A DNA stretch of 48,583 bases, taken from the NCBI GenBank assembly GCA_936941155.1, contig CAKZJE010000100.1, positions 1-48,583 on the forward strand, given 5' to 3'. The position numbers and the translations under genes were made by a program. This document shows positions 33,494-43,520 of this stretch, one piece after another; the stretch's first letter is position 1, and every line of letters starts with the position of its first letter. This stretch comes from an uncultured Methylomonas sp. GTDB taxonomy: Bacteria > Pseudomonadota > Gammaproteobacteria > Methylococcales > Methylomonadaceae. The notes beneath the pieces were generated by a model. The model was not told the origin of the DNA. It did not search any database and saw only the letters and a list, made by a program, of their open reading frames with translations.

Positions 33494-33657
33494 ATAGATG
33501 GTTATCCATATTAAGAAGAGTGAAAAAACCGCTTGAGATTGCTAGGCGTTTAATTGCATGGCTTGCGGCGTTTTAAAAATGCACAGTTCAAAAGCTTTTA
33601 GAGCTTTTCCAGCGAAAGCATAAGAGTTGGTAAAAAAACAATAGAGAACAGCTGTTT

Positions 33658-34449
33658 TTATGCTTGGTCGCTGTAATAATAATCCTGATAATTAACTAAA
33701 TCATTAGATTTATTTAACACAGTGCCTAAAAAAGGCTTATCGTCAACCATTTGCAGTGCTTTTTTTAGATCATCACCTGAATTTGCCCCGTCTTCTACAA
33801 CAAATAGCAAAGCGTCATAATAATCAATGCTGGCTAAAACATCGTCAGAAACCAAAATCGGCGGTAAATCAAAAATAATAATTTTTCCCTCTGAGTTGGC
33901 TTTTATTTCTGCGATTAATCTTTGCATTTTAGGGTTAGAGATTAAATCAGAGGTACGATAAGTGCCGGGTCTGCTTGGGAGTATACTTAATCTATTGTTT
34001 AATCGTTCAATGCCTGAATCAATCAATACTCTTGATAAAGGCTGGTTAAAAAATAAACAATCTTTAATGGTGTTTTTAACAGTAATATTAAAATACCAAG
34101 CCAGTTTTGGGTCTAAAAAATCCATGTCAATCAACAACACACTTTGATTGGCATCCATTGCAATGCTGATTGCTAAGTTTGCGGCAATCATGCTTTTACC
34201 TTCGCCTTTTCTGGAAGAAGAAATGCCGAAACTATTCCATTGATTGGTTCTAAGCTGCCTTAAAATTTTGGCTCTAAGAATTTTAAAGTTGCTCGCCTCC
34301 GAGGCTTGTGGCCGCATAGCAATCAACCGTTGATTTCTAATATAAGATGAGTCAGAAATGGCTGGATTATTTTCTATATCCTCAGGATAGGAGGTAGCAT
34401 CAATAGCCGGTTGATTTTTTTTGCCAAAAAGATTTTTTAGTTTGTTCAT
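33658..34449 (-). CDS. Bacterial tyrosine kinase / chain-length ATPase (CpsD/EpsG type)
   Basis: A 263-residue P-loop protein with Walker A SSRKGEGKS (78-86), Walker A' VLLIDMDFLDP (near 104-114) and a IIIFDLPPIL Walker B stretch. It ends in a tyrosine cluster (NYQDYYYSDQA), the self-phosphorylated tail of BY-kinases. It works with the Wzz-type membrane partner encoded just before it (34498) to control chain length and export. Confidence 0.92.
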   Translation of the reverse strand: MNKLKNLFGKKNQPAIDATSYPEDIENNPAISDSSYIRNQRLIAMRPQASEASNFKILRAKILRQLRTNQWNSFGISSSRKGEGKSMIAANLAISIAMDANQSVLLIDMDFLDPKLAWYFNITVKNTIKDCLFFNQPLSRVLIDSGIERLNNRLSILPSRPGTYRTSDLISNPKMQRLIAEIKANSEGKIIIFDLPPILVSDDVLASIDYYDALLFVVEDGANSGDDLKKALQMVDDKPFLGTVLNKSNDLVNYQDYYYSDQA

Positions 34450-34497
34450 ATTATCTTCTCTGGTAATGCGTTGTGATAGTCGTGACAGGCCAATGAT

Positions 34498-36069
34498 TTA
34501 AAGGTTATTCAACTTATTAATAACTCTCTCAAGAATAATATTTAGCGGTTGATAAAGAAGATGCACAACGATTAAGGTGCTGATGAGTAAAAACACACAG
34601 AAAATAAGAAAGCGTTTTTTTCTTTTTTTCTCTTCTGCAAAATCGTTTGCGTTTTTAATATAAGGAATCACAATCAGCACAGGCATTTTGGTAAAAGAGC
34701 TGACGGCATTGTGTCCGTAAACTTTGTTTTTAGACACATCAATACCAAAACCTATTCCGATGCCGGCTACGATAGACACCGCAAAACTTATTAATAAAAT
34801 TTTTACTCTATCAGGTTTTTCAGGTTTATTCGGAATGCTGGCTGATTCTAAAACGGAAAACTTTTCTGATTTTTGTTCTTGTTCTAATGATTGCGAGAGT
34901 TTTGCTTCCAAGTATTTTGCAGAAATCTCTTTGTATTTGGTTTTATTGCTATCAAGATCGCGCACTAGCTCAGAAAGTTCTCTTTCTACCTGCGGAGTGC
35001 GTGAAATTTGGATTTGCAGACTTTGTAATGATTGCGTTAAGAGGGCTTTTTCTTTAATCAGGTTTTTTTGATCAAGTTCAACCAAGCTGAGTTGACCTAG
35101 CAAATTCAAATAGACTGGGTTGGTTGGTTTTTCGCTCGGCTTTGCAACATCTGGACTCTGATAATTATCAATTTTTTGTTTCAGGGCTTTTGCATCAGGA
35201 TGTTGCGGTGAATATTTCACTAACAACTCAGCATAATCGGCTTTAAGTTTAGGCAGACTTTCAGGCACTGCGCTTTTGCCAACCGTATCAACCGGAAAGG
35301 GACTGGTTGCGGCAAGTTGTGATTGTAGGTTGACTTTTTGTTCGTTAAGCACCTGCTCTCGTGAGGTGTCAAGCTCAAGCTGCATTTTCATGCGGGTGAG
35401 CTCTGCTAAATTTGAGGCTAAAAGCTCAGGTAAATTGCCTGAGTTTTTTTCTTTAAATTGCGCAATTGCAACTTCAGATTCTTGAATGCTTTGTTTGAGA
35501 TGTTTGGCTTCTTCATCTAAAAAGCGCGTGGTTTGAATCGCCCCTTCTGTTCTGGATTTGATATTTTCATTCAAATATAAATTGGTAATTTCGCTGACTG
35601 TTTTTTGCGCGAGCACGGGGTTTTTATGAAAAAAACCTAATTTAAAAGCGAGTGCAATTTTGCTGCCTTTGGTTTTACCAATCACATCCGCGCTGAGCAG
35701 TTCAAAGCTAAAGTCGGTGCGAAATTTTTCTGCCAAATCTAAAACATCTTTGTTTTTTGTAGGATACAGTTCATATTTTTCAATAACTTGGTTGATGTGT
35801 TCAACAGTCATAACGGCTTGTTGAATTTGCATAATCCGCTCATCAGCAGAACTCATCACGGTTGATCTGACAAAATCGGTGGGGATTTTTTGCTGCTCAA
35901 TCAAAATGGTGGCTGTTGAGTGATAAATAGGCGGCAAAGCCAAAGAAATGACAATTCCAAGAAAGAAAAATAGCAATGCCGAGACATAAATTGTGTATTT
36001 ATGTCGTTGTAAAATCTGTAAATAATCCCCTATGCTGTTTGTATAGGCGTTTTCTTCTTCTATTTCCAT
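34498..36069 (-). CDS. Chain-length determinant protein (Wzz/GumC/EpsF type)
   Basis: A 523-residue inner-membrane protein: a first membrane helix near 25-45, the large periplasmic coiled-coil part with long charged helices (about 180-430, with APQVERELSELVRDL-like motif: TPQVERELSELVRD), and a second helix region near 440-515. This architecture is that of GumC/Wzc-type co-polymerases without kinase. The ATG at 36069 is preferred, as it follows the stop of the upstream gene; a start at 36102 would overlap that gene by 28 bases. Confidence 0.9.
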   Translation of the reverse strand: MEIEEENAYTNSIGDYLQILQRHKYTIYVSALLFFFLGIVISLALPPIYHSTATILIEQQKIPTDFVRSTVMSSADERIMQIQQAVMTVEHINQVIEKYELYPTKNKDVLDLAEKFRTDFSFELLSADVIGKTKGSKIALAFKLGFFHKNPVLAQKTVSEITNLYLNENIKSRTEGAIQTTRFLDEEAKHLKQSIQESEVAIAQFKEKNSGNLPELLASNLAELTRMKMQLELDTSREQVLNEQKVNLQSQLAATSPFPVDTVGKSAVPESLPKLKADYAELLVKYSPQHPDAKALKQKIDNYQSPDVAKPSEKPTNPVYLNLLGQLSLVELDQKNLIKEKALLTQSLQSLQIQISRTPQVERELSELVRDLDSNKTKYKEISAKYLEAKLSQSLEQEQKSEKFSVLESASIPNKPEKPDRVKILLISFAVSIVAGIGIGFGIDVSKNKVYGHNAVSSFTKMPVLIVIPYIKNANDFAEEKKRKKRFLIFCVFLLISTLIVVHLLYQPLNIILERVINKLNNL

Positions 36070-36074
36070 ATTTT

Positions 36075-37238
36075 TTATCTCGAAAGACTGAAGCCTTGCC
36101 AATTATAGTTGATTGTGAGCATGACTGAGTTAGAAAAGCCACTGCTCACGTCTGTATTTTGACCTGTTGAGCTGTTTTGAGTTCGGTATTGATAATTTGC
36201 AGAAACTATCCAATCCGAGTCTATTTGCCAGTTGAGTGCAGGTTGCAGCGTAAGGTATTCTCGTGACGTACTTTGGTTGCTGAAAGAGGTGATATTCGTA
36301 CGTTGATAATTTGCGGAGAATGAAGTCGATAGTTTTTGCGATAAAGCATAATTCAAGGTGAAGTTAAGGCTGTCTTGCTCTTGCAATTGTCCTTGACTTG
36401 ACGGCAACAGTGAACGATTAACACCTAATTGCGAAGAAAGTTTTTCGCCGCTGTAATCGAGGGTTGCATTCACCAAAAAACCCTCAGATTGGTTTTTACT
36501 GGCAACGCTTTCAGAGTTTGTTAGCCTCCCGCCTACTGTGCTTTTGACTGACCATTGTTCGGATAACATAAAGTTGAGCCCTAAATTAAGATTATAGGTA
36601 GAGCTTTGCTGTATGTTGGAGCTAAAAGCAGCATAAGAGATGCTGATATGGTTAGAAAAACGCTCAGACCATGCGCGTTGCCAGTCAAGATTGACAGAAT
36701 AGGATTGATTGTTATTAAAATCGTTTCCTGAATAGCTGGTTTGGGAATAATTGGCATGGAGTTTTAAGCTATCAAGCTCATTGAGCTTATACGACAACGA
36801 AGGACTAACCGATTGCGTCGTTCTTTCGGCATTAGAAGAAAAATTGCCTGAATACATGGAGGCAGTATTTAAGCTAGGGGCAATGCTCATGCTAGCAGCT
36901 ACTTCCCAAACCGTCAGATCGGTTAAGTATTTTGCATCAAAATGATAGTTTTGTAAGGAGCGATTCAGCGTTTTGATTGAGCTATAACGCTGAATACCGT
37001 AGCTTGCACTTGCATCAATCACAGAGTTGGTTGTTTTATGAGAAAAATTAACCACAGGCGTGAGGGTGTAGTGCAGAGAGCCTTGCGGTGTTTTAGACAT
37101 TCTCACATTATCGTTGTAGCCTAGCTGTTGTTGAATTTTTGCATCGACACTCCACTGACTTGCTACACTTAAGTGGGAAAACGACACTAAAACAGCCCAT
37201 GCCAAAACAGAAATAAAGTTAAGGAACAACAATAACAT
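36075..37238 (-). CDS. Outer-membrane beta-barrel protein of the polysaccharide/exosortase locus
   Basis: A 387-residue protein with a hydrophobic signal peptide (1-26) and many alternating amphipathic strands, Ser/Asn/Gln-rich turns, ending in MLTINYNWQGFSLSR. It is of the EpsL/TIGR03016-like type that accompanies exosortase loci and probably forms the outer-membrane pore or a scaffold for export. It overlaps the wza gene by 20 bases and precedes wzz, so all three export parts are co-expressed. Confidence 0.82.
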   Translation of the reverse strand: MLLLFLNFISVLAWAVLVSFSHLSVASQWSVDAKIQQQLGYNDNVRMSKTPQGSLHYTLTPVVNFSHKTTNSVIDASASYGIQRYSSIKTLNRSLQNYHFDAKYLTDLTVWEVAASMSIAPSLNTASMYSGNFSSNAERTTQSVSPSLSYKLNELDSLKLHANYSQTSYSGNDFNNNQSYSVNLDWQRAWSERFSNHISISYAAFSSNIQQSSTYNLNLGLNFMLSEQWSVKSTVGGRLTNSESVASKNQSEGFLVNATLDYSGEKLSSQLGVNRSLLPSSQGQLQEQDSLNFTLNYALSQKLSTSFSANYQRTNITSFSNQSTSREYLTLQPALNWQIDSDWIVSANYQYRTQNSSTGQNTDVSSGFSNSVMLTINYNWQGFSLSR

Positions 37239-37824
37239 CTCCGCTTTTTAGCAAGTAGTTTTTATCCAAAGCGGTGATTCTGCCTTCTTCTTGCTCGCTG
37301 TATTCAAACTTAATCGCTTCAGAAAAATCTTTATTGCGCCGTAAAATCACAATGCTATCGGCTTTTGCAAAAGGAGTGAGTCCGCCTGCTAAGCTTAACG
37401 CCTGCATCACATCCGTAGGGGCAATCATTAAAAAATGACCAGGGGTTTTGACTTGACCTAAGACATAAACCACATTGCCTTCAACCGACTTAACGCTAAT
37501 GTTGACAACGGGGTCTGTGATGTATTTGGACAGTTTTTTTGTCAAATCAGCTTTCACAGCCTCAATGGTTTGTCCTGCAACCTGAACGATACCTGTTTCA
37601 CCTGCCAATGGAAAACTGATTGTACCATCTGGTAAAACACGCAATTCTTGTTGCAAGGTTTCTTCTTTCCAGACCGAAATAATCAGAATATCGCCCGGAT
37701 TAATCGTGTATTTGTAAGGTGCTCCAGCAAATACGGCACTAACAGATAAAAAAGTCAGTAAAAAAACACGTTGTATGAAAACTAGCATAAAGTTCACTTG
37801 TTGTGATAGTAAAAACAACTGCAA
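37219..37824 (-). CDS. Polysaccharide export protein (Wza/EpsA type)
   Basis: A 201-residue exported protein: signal peptide (about 1-34), then the Poly_export domain YTINPGDILIISVWKEE with ELRVLPDGTISFPLAG, and a SLBB domain with VYVLGQVKTPGHF and MQALSLAGGLTPFA. No lipobox Cys is seen at the cleavage site, unlike classic Wza. It forms the outer-membrane/periplasmic export channel with the barrel protein encoded next. Confidence 0.92.
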   Translation of the reverse strand: MQLFLLSQQVNFMLVFIQRVFLLTFLSVSAVFAGAPYKYTINPGDILIISVWKEETLQQELRVLPDGTISFPLAGETGIVQVAGQTIEAVKADLTKKLSKYITDPVVNISVKSVEGNVVYVLGQVKTPGHFLMIAPTDVMQALSLAGGLTPFAKADSIVILRRNKDFSEAIKFEYSEQEEGRITALDKNYLLKSGDVIVVP

Positions 37825-37842
37825 ATAACTGTTAGTTTATGG

Positions 37843-39249
37843 TTAGTACGCTTTTTTTCCTACAAATCCTTTAAAAAAAGTTAAGAAAATAATTTTAGAA
37901 TCCAACCAAAGCGACCAATTGCGAATGTATTCTAAATCGCAATTAACCCTGTTTTCCATTTTATCCAGGGTATCGGTTTCGCCACGAAAACCTTTAATTT
38001 GCGCTAATCCAGTGATGCCCGGTTTAACTTTATGTCGCAGCATATAGCCTCTGATTTGACCGCGATAAAACTCATTATGAGAAACGGCATGAGGTCTTGG
38101 GCCCACCACAGACATGCGCCCTTGCAAAACATTGATAAATTGCGGCAATTCATCTAATGAAGTGCGTCTTAAAAACGCACCCAGCTTGGTGACTCTAGGA
38201 TCATTTTTCTTCGCTTGCTGAACATTTTTGCCATCTTCACTCACCGACATTGAGCGAAATTTCCACACAACAATTTCCTCGCCCTTAAGACCAAACCGCC
38301 GTTGTTTAAAAATAATCGGGCCGGGTGACGAGATTTTAATTGCAATAGCAATAATCACTAAAATCCAAGAGATAAAAATCAACGCCACAAAGCTAAAGCA
38401 AATATCAAAAATTCGCTTAAATGCGCCATCAACGCCATAAAATGGCGTGTCATAAATACTAACGACTGGAATACCCTGTAGATTGCTCCATGATGAGCGC
38501 AATAAACTAAACACAAATAAATTAGGGACAAAATACACAGAGACTGTGGTGTCAGCAAGCTCTTCAAGAATCTGTTTAATGCGGTTTTCAGCTTGCAATG
38601 GTAAAGCCATATAAATAATATCGAGTTCTGAGTTTTTGGTCATTTCCACCAGTTTTGCAGAATTCCCAACGATATTAAAATCAACCAGCTCTTCACCGCG
38701 ATATTTTAGGCGGTCATCAAAATAGCCAATAAATTTAAACCCTAACTCTTCTTCTTCCAAAAAAATTCTTTCCAGTTCTTTGCCTAACAGTGTCGCTCCA
38801 ACAATAGCAACACGGCGCGAATCTCGCCCTTGTCTGCGTAAAATCCTATATAAGGCATTGGAAAACATGTGCCAAGAAAAAATCTCAAACGGAATAATGA
38901 CCGCAAAAATGGCAAAACTTTCTTCGTATTCAGGATCAATCAGCGGATAAAAGCTTTTTTCACAAAATAGAACGCCGATAACAAATACCCAAGCAATTAA
39001 AATACTTTTAAAAACTTCAAAAACAAAATCTTTCGATTTTTCTTTATAAAGATTATTCCATTCGGCAGAAATTAAAAAAGTAACAACGGAAATTAATAAC
39101 CACCAAGTTTGTTTTCCGTCCCATACTTTACCCTCCATTTCTAAAATAGACCATAATGTTAAACCAATCACAATTACGTCCATCATTCGAGTAAATATGG
39201 AAACTTTATCACTATAGGGGTGAATTGCTCCAAAATTGGGTGATGCCAT
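37843..39249 (-). CDS. Undecaprenyl-phosphate sugar phosphotransferase (priming enzyme)
   Basis: A 468-residue membrane enzyme with four N-terminal helices (15-120), a CoA-binding/Rossmann-like middle (RRVAIVGATLLGKELE) and the C-terminal bacterial sugar transferase domain: FKQRRFGLKGEEIVVWKFRSM and DELPQFINVLQGRMSVVGPRP (quoted in parts: LDELPQFINVLQG, VGPRPHA). It puts the first sugar phosphate on undecaprenyl phosphate and thus starts the repeat unit. As first gene of the - strand operon it is the likely site of promoter control from 39250-39780. Confidence 0.93.
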   Translation of the reverse strand: MASPNFGAIHPYSDKVSIFTRMMDVIVIGLTLWSILEMEGKVWDGKQTWWLLISVVTFLISAEWNNLYKEKSKDFVFEVFKSILIAWVFVIGVLFCEKSFYPLIDPEYEESFAIFAVIIPFEIFSWHMFSNALYRILRRQGRDSRRVAIVGATLLGKELERIFLEEEELGFKFIGYFDDRLKYRGEELVDFNIVGNSAKLVEMTKNSELDIIYMALPLQAENRIKQILEELADTTVSVYFVPNLFVFSLLRSSWSNLQGIPVVSIYDTPFYGVDGAFKRIFDICFSFVALIFISWILVIIAIAIKISSPGPIIFKQRRFGLKGEEIVVWKFRSMSVSEDGKNVQQAKKNDPRVTKLGAFLRRTSLDELPQFINVLQGRMSVVGPRPHAVSHNEFYRGQIRGYMLRHKVKPGITGLAQIKGFRGETDTLDKMENRVNCDLEYIRNWSLWLDSKIIFLTFFKGFVGKKAY

Positions 39250-39780
39250 TAAAAAAACCTCTGGTTAAATTATTTAATTCAATTAAAACATTATTGATTT
39301 GTAAATGAATAATGTTTTAATCTCCTAGTTATGTCAAGCTTTGTCTAAGATAAATGGGTTAAAAATATCGGTATTCAATATAACTGATTTAACAAGCTAG
39401 ATGATTTAAAAGACGTGTTTTATAAAAATAAAATATTTATATAAAATAGAAAGCTTTAATAAATTTTATAGGAATGTTTTGGTTTTACTTATGTTATTTT
39501 TTAAGAAAAAACACTATAAGAAGTTGATGTTATTTAATAAAAAATAAAAGAAATTAAAATTGGCAATTATATGCAGAATTTCAATTAAAACTGTGATGGT
39601 TATCTCAAAGATTTGTGCTATGGCAGATAATGATTTTCTAAAATAAGCATCACCTTGTAGCGGGGAATTAATTGCGATTCTGTGGAATTAATTTATTTTT
39701 ATTAGGTATAAAAATTTTTTTTAATGGGTAGAGACGCAACTATTGCGTCTCTACGTTTTTCTGCCGAGTTTGAAAAAAGG
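39250..39780. other. Leader region of the polysaccharide operon
   Basis: No gene is seen in 530 very AT-rich bases. A perfect 12-bp inverted repeat (GTAGAGACGCAA, 39728-39739; complement 39743-39754), the same core as in the element at 21361, stands 27 bases after the prsT stop and has a T-run on the + strand side. No consensus sigma-54 site faces the operon; a TGGCA...GCA match at 39561 points the wrong way and is one base short. Confidence 0.5.
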
Positions 39781-42186
39781 CTATTTTTTCAGCTCTTTGA
39801 GTAAATCTTCGGCTAATTTTTTCTCAACAAAGCCACCGGCTTTTTCACCTAACGACAGAGCTTGTTCTAACTCACTGGTTGCTGCTGTGTTGTGATTGGT
39901 TTTGTGATAAGCCGCGCCTAAATGGTATCTGAAAACCGGCACATCACTGTTTTTAGCAATGACTTTTTGCAGTGCTTGTACCGCTTCATCATAACGACCA
40001 CTTTTGAACAGTGACCACGCATAAGTATCTAAGAAATAAGGATTTTCAGATTTTTCAAATCGCTCTGCCAATTTTGTTGCGCGTTCAAGATTTTCTTTAG
40101 TGGGATAGTGGTCTAACAATAAAGAGGCGATATTGTTGGCAGCATCGTTAAGGTCTGTATGTTTAGCTAATAAATCCTCATAGAGTTTTAAAGAGCTGGC
40201 ATAGTCTTCTTTAACTTCATAAGCCCCTGCTAATGACATTGTAAATTCAATGCTGTCTGGAATATTGCTTAAAGCAGTTTTATAAACAGCAATGACTTGA
40301 TCTACTTCTTTTGGCATAGAATAAAGTCTTGCTAAGTCTTTATACAATTGCGGTATTTTTGGCCATTTTGTGGTTGCCTCGGTTAAAACTTTAATCGCTT
40401 GGTCTGGGCGTTTATCTTCGGCTAACAAGTTTGCTTTAATAAAAAACAGCGTCTGGTTATCAGGATGCGCTTTCATATAAGTATCTATATAAGTGAAAGT
40501 GGCAGCGCGTTGATTGAGTTTTTCGTTGCTTTGAATAATGCCTTGCAGTGCGTCTAACAAATCTGGATTGGCGGTTAAAGCTTCCTGATATTTTGTAACA
40601 GCGGCAGCGTATTTTTGTTCGTTTTGCAGAATTCTGCCATTAAGATAGCTGGTAAATGCAGAGCCATCTGGCATAGCAGAAAAAGTCTCGGCTATTTTTT
40701 TCACTTCCACCCAATCGTCTGCGGCAAGTTTTATTTGCGCCTGCATTTCTAATAAGCGTAAATCGCGCGGTCTTGCCGATTGTGCTTTTTGCACCACTTC
40801 CGATGCTCGCACATAATCTTTGTTCTGCATGAGTTTGCTTAAAACATATTTGAGAGCGTCAAAATTATTCGGATTTATTTCAAGAGCTTTATGAAAGCTT
40901 TCTTCGGCCAATTCGGGCGATTTTTTCACTAAATAAGTTTGCGCCAACAATATTAAAGCCTCATCCGATTTTGGATAGTTGGTCAAAATATTGCGTAATT
41001 CTGCAATGCCATCATCGTACAATTTATTACTTAACGTAATTTTTGCCTTTAACATTAACGCGTCAAGATGCAGAGGATTCACATCTAAAATTGCTTTAAT
41101 CATGGCAGTGATAGCTTCATGCTGCGGGCTTTTGTCTTCGGTGAGCGCGAGCTGGGCTAATAATAACTGCGCATTTAAGGCTTCTTTGCTGTCTTTTTTC
41201 GTGCTGATAATTAAATTAAGTTGCTGTTTTGCTTCTGCTGTTTTTTTCTCTTGCAGATAAAAATTAGCTAAACGAAATAACAGCTCAGGTTCATTCACAT
41301 GTTGAGCTAAGTATTTCTGAATCGTGGGTTCAACTTGTTTGTGATCTTGCTCAAGTAAATAATCCACAAACGTGAGTTTAGGCATGATTTCGTTAGGATT
41401 TTTAGCCATAGTGTCTTGCAACACTTTGACAGCTTTGTCATTTTGCCCAAGCATTGTGTAATAACGCGCTAAGGTATAGTTAAAATCAAGCTTATCTGGG
41501 AACTGCTTAATAATATCTAAATAGTCTTGCTCAAGCGCAGCTTTGTCTTGCGCTTTATCATGGATGTGCAGTTTTAAAATATACAAAGACAAATCATCAC
41601 GTTTTATTGCCAATGATTTATTCACAATAGCCAACGCGCTGACAAAATCATTTTTGGACACATAAACATTGGCTTTTAAGTTTAAAGCGTCTTGAAAATC
41701 AGGATGCGTTTTTAAAACAGTATCAAGCAAGGCAATGGCTTCGTCTGGCTTTTTTTGCTTGTTTAAAATGCCTGCTTTTAAGGTTAATGCGCCTGGGTCG
41801 TTTGGTGTGTTTTTTAAAATCGCCTCAGCTTGTTCGGTGACTTGCTCAAAATGTTCTTTATTGCCCGCCAGAAACATCTGTCCTAACTTAATACGCGCCT
41901 CGTTATTTTTAGGGTTTAAAGAAACCGTTTGTTTTAGATTGTCTAGCATCCCTCGCCAGTTTTGATCTTTTTCATCAACCAGAGCTAAATAATAATAAGC
42001 TTCCGCTTTTTTATTATCCAATTGCAGCACATTTTTTAGTTCAATTCGCGCTTTAGCATTATCGCCTTGCTTATAAAAGTTAATGCCTTTTGTTAAATGC
42101 GCTTGTGTTTTTTCTGCTGAGCCGTGACATCCTGAAAGAGCAACGGCGCAAACGCTAATGAGTAAAAGTTTTTTGATGGGGGTCAT
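39781..42186 (-). CDS. prsT: PEP-CTERM system TPR-repeat lipoprotein PrsT
   Basis: An 801-residue lipoprotein: signal peptide with lipobox LSGC (Cys20), then about twenty TPR units filling the rest (for example ARIELKNVLQLDNKKAEAYY and EESFHKALEINPNNFDALKY). Length, lipobox and repeats match the PrsT family found only beside exosortase/PEP-CTERM loci. It likely acts in the periplasm at the inner face of the outer membrane as a scaffold for export or sorting. Separated by 530 bases from the polysaccharide operon, so it is a separate unit. Confidence 0.92.
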   Translation of the reverse strand: MTPIKKLLLISVCAVALSGCHGSAEKTQAHLTKGINFYKQGDNAKARIELKNVLQLDNKKAEAYYYLALVDEKDQNWRGMLDNLKQTVSLNPKNNEARIKLGQMFLAGNKEHFEQVTEQAEAILKNTPNDPGALTLKAGILNKQKKPDEAIALLDTVLKTHPDFQDALNLKANVYVSKNDFVSALAIVNKSLAIKRDDLSLYILKLHIHDKAQDKAALEQDYLDIIKQFPDKLDFNYTLARYYTMLGQNDKAVKVLQDTMAKNPNEIMPKLTFVDYLLEQDHKQVEPTIQKYLAQHVNEPELLFRLANFYLQEKKTAEAKQQLNLIISTKKDSKEALNAQLLLAQLALTEDKSPQHEAITAMIKAILDVNPLHLDALMLKAKITLSNKLYDDGIAELRNILTNYPKSDEALILLAQTYLVKKSPELAEESFHKALEINPNNFDALKYVLSKLMQNKDYVRASEVVQKAQSARPRDLRLLEMQAQIKLAADDWVEVKKIAETFSAMPDGSAFTSYLNGRILQNEQKYAAAVTKYQEALTANPDLLDALQGIIQSNEKLNQRAATFTYIDTYMKAHPDNQTLFFIKANLLAEDKRPDQAIKVLTEATTKWPKIPQLYKDLARLYSMPKEVDQVIAVYKTALSNIPDSIEFTMSLAGAYEVKEDYASSLKLYEDLLAKHTDLNDAANNIASLLLDHYPTKENLERATKLAERFEKSENPYFLDTYAWSLFKSGRYDEAVQALQKVIAKNSDVPVFRYHLGAAYHKTNHNTAATSELEQALSLGEKAGGFVEKKLAEDLLKELKK

Positions 42187-42870
42187 TGTAAAAAATACCT
42201 AAAAATAAGCCTGAGTGGATGGATTATATAATTTTATTAACGGCTTTGAGTCTTTAACGAGTTTAACATCTTGGTGAGTGGCTGTTTTTAACAGTTTGCT
42301 TGTTTGTGCAAAATATTGCCAGCTCCCAACTTACCATCAATTTTTACACAGGGCTATAGGATAAGGCAAACCGCGACCGCATAAAGCACAGTGATTTATC
42401 GGTGGATAACTCAAAAAAATTAGCGGTCAATAACCCAAAAGTTGAGCTTTTTGGGGTTAAATCGCACTAAAAAGAACGCATTAGAATATTCTTATATAAA
42501 TTATTGATATTTAATAAATTTATGATTTTTTTTCTGAAAAGTCCAGATTTTACTTGGAAAAAAGTGTAGATTTAAATTTTTTTGTAAGCAATTGATTACA
42601 AAATAAAAAAAACTATTTTTTTAACTTTTTCAGGTTCTAAAAAATGTGAACTATCTTCGTATTTTTGGGCTTACAACTGAACTACAATACAAACCAATGG
42701 GATTGCTGAAGCAGACAGGGAATTGAATCAGTCGGGTTTTGGTTTAATAAAATTAACAAAGCAAAATCCAACAGCGTCTCTTATTTTATATCGTCAATTC
42801 GACGTTATTTTAAAAAGTTTGGCAGATATAGATTTATTACTAACTCTCTAATATTCAAGGTACTTTAATT
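42187..42870. other. Divergent spacer between prsT and the second DUF4114-like VPLPA gene
   Basis: No gene is supported. A hairpin AACCCAAAAG...CTTTTTGGGGTT lies near 42434-42460. No GEMM aptamer is present before the 42871 gene, in contrast to its paralogue at 17624. A TGGCA-TTGCA match facing prsT (42307-42321) has only nine bases between GG and GC, one short for sigma-54. Confidence 0.5.
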
Positions 42871-43479
42871 ATGAAAACTTTAAAAAAACTGATTTTATCA
42901 GCAGCTATTTTAGCAGCCAGTTCAACAGCATTTGCAGCTCCTGCACCATACGCTAATGTTGGTACTGTAAATCCAACTACTTATTCATTTACTGCTGCAT
43001 ACACAGGCACTTTGACTGCTTATTTCGTAGGCTCAACTGCGAGTTATACAGAAGTGTTAGGCTTAAACGTGAATGGCGTTGATACAGGCATTTGGGGTTT
43101 ACAAAACCACACATCTAGCTACGGACAAGCTCTTAGCTTTGGTAGTGTTAATGCGGGTGATAGCTTAGTGTTCAAAGCGTATGTTTTGACGACTAATAAA
43201 ACTTATTTTTCTACACCAGGCATGAATCCTGACGGATTGAACCACATTTATTCACACAGCTATTCTGGTGACTCACTTGTTCCTGCGGGCACTTATGTTG
43301 CTTTTGAAGATTTGTTCAACGGTGGTGACTTAAACTACCACGACTTAAACTTCGTATTTACTAACGTTTCATCAGCAACTCCAATTCCTGCTGCACTTTG
43401 GTTGTTCGGCACAGGTATCGCTGGTTTAGTGAGCGCGAGCAAACGCAGAAAAACGGGTATCTCTTCAGTAGCTGCGTAA
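42871..43479 (+). CDS. VPLPA-CTERM surface protein, paralogue of the 17624 gene
   Basis: A 202-residue exported protein, nearly the same as that at 17624: signal peptide ending AFA, DUF4114-like YVAFEDLFNGGDLNYHDLNF, and the sorting signal TPIPAALWLFGTGIAGL with KRRK, plus four extra residues near the end. Main changes are in residues 23-40 and 60-95. It is inverted relative to the first copy and outside the polysaccharide operon. It lacks the riboswitch and sigma-54 promoter, so it is probably made under other conditions. Confidence 0.9.
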   Translation: MKTLKKLILSAAILAASSTAFAAPAPYANVGTVNPTTYSFTAAYTGTLTAYFVGSTASYTEVLGLNVNGVDTGIWGLQNHTSSYGQALSFGSVNAGDSLVFKAYVLTTNKTYFSTPGMNPDGLNHIYSHSYSGDSLVPAGTYVAFEDLFNGGDLNYHDLNFVFTNVSSATPIPAALWLFGTGIAGLVSASKRRKTGISSVAA

Positions 43480-43490
43480 TGAGTTTTTTT

Positions 43491-43520
43491 GAAGGTAATT
43501 GTGTAAAAGCAATTACCTTC
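43491..43520 (+). terminator. Hairpin after the second DUF4114-like VPLPA gene
   Basis: GAAGGTAATTGT/GCAATTACCTTC, a 12-bp stem with one wobble, eleven bases after the stop. It is the counterpart of 17584-17613. No strong T-run. Confidence 0.55.

Noticed and set aside
39561-39575. Sigma-54 promoter TGGCAATTATATGCA on the + strand
   Set aside because: Spacing is one base short and it points towards the end of prsT, not at a gene start.
42307-42321. Sigma-54 promoter facing prsT (TGGCAATATTTTGCA on the - strand)
   Set aside because: GG and GC are nine bases apart, one fewer than required; the spacing is strict in RpoN promoters.
42600-42870. Diverged fifth riboswitch before the 42871 gene
   Set aside because: None of the core blocks (GCCAAAC, GGACGGAAAGC, GGGTTGCGAA) is present.
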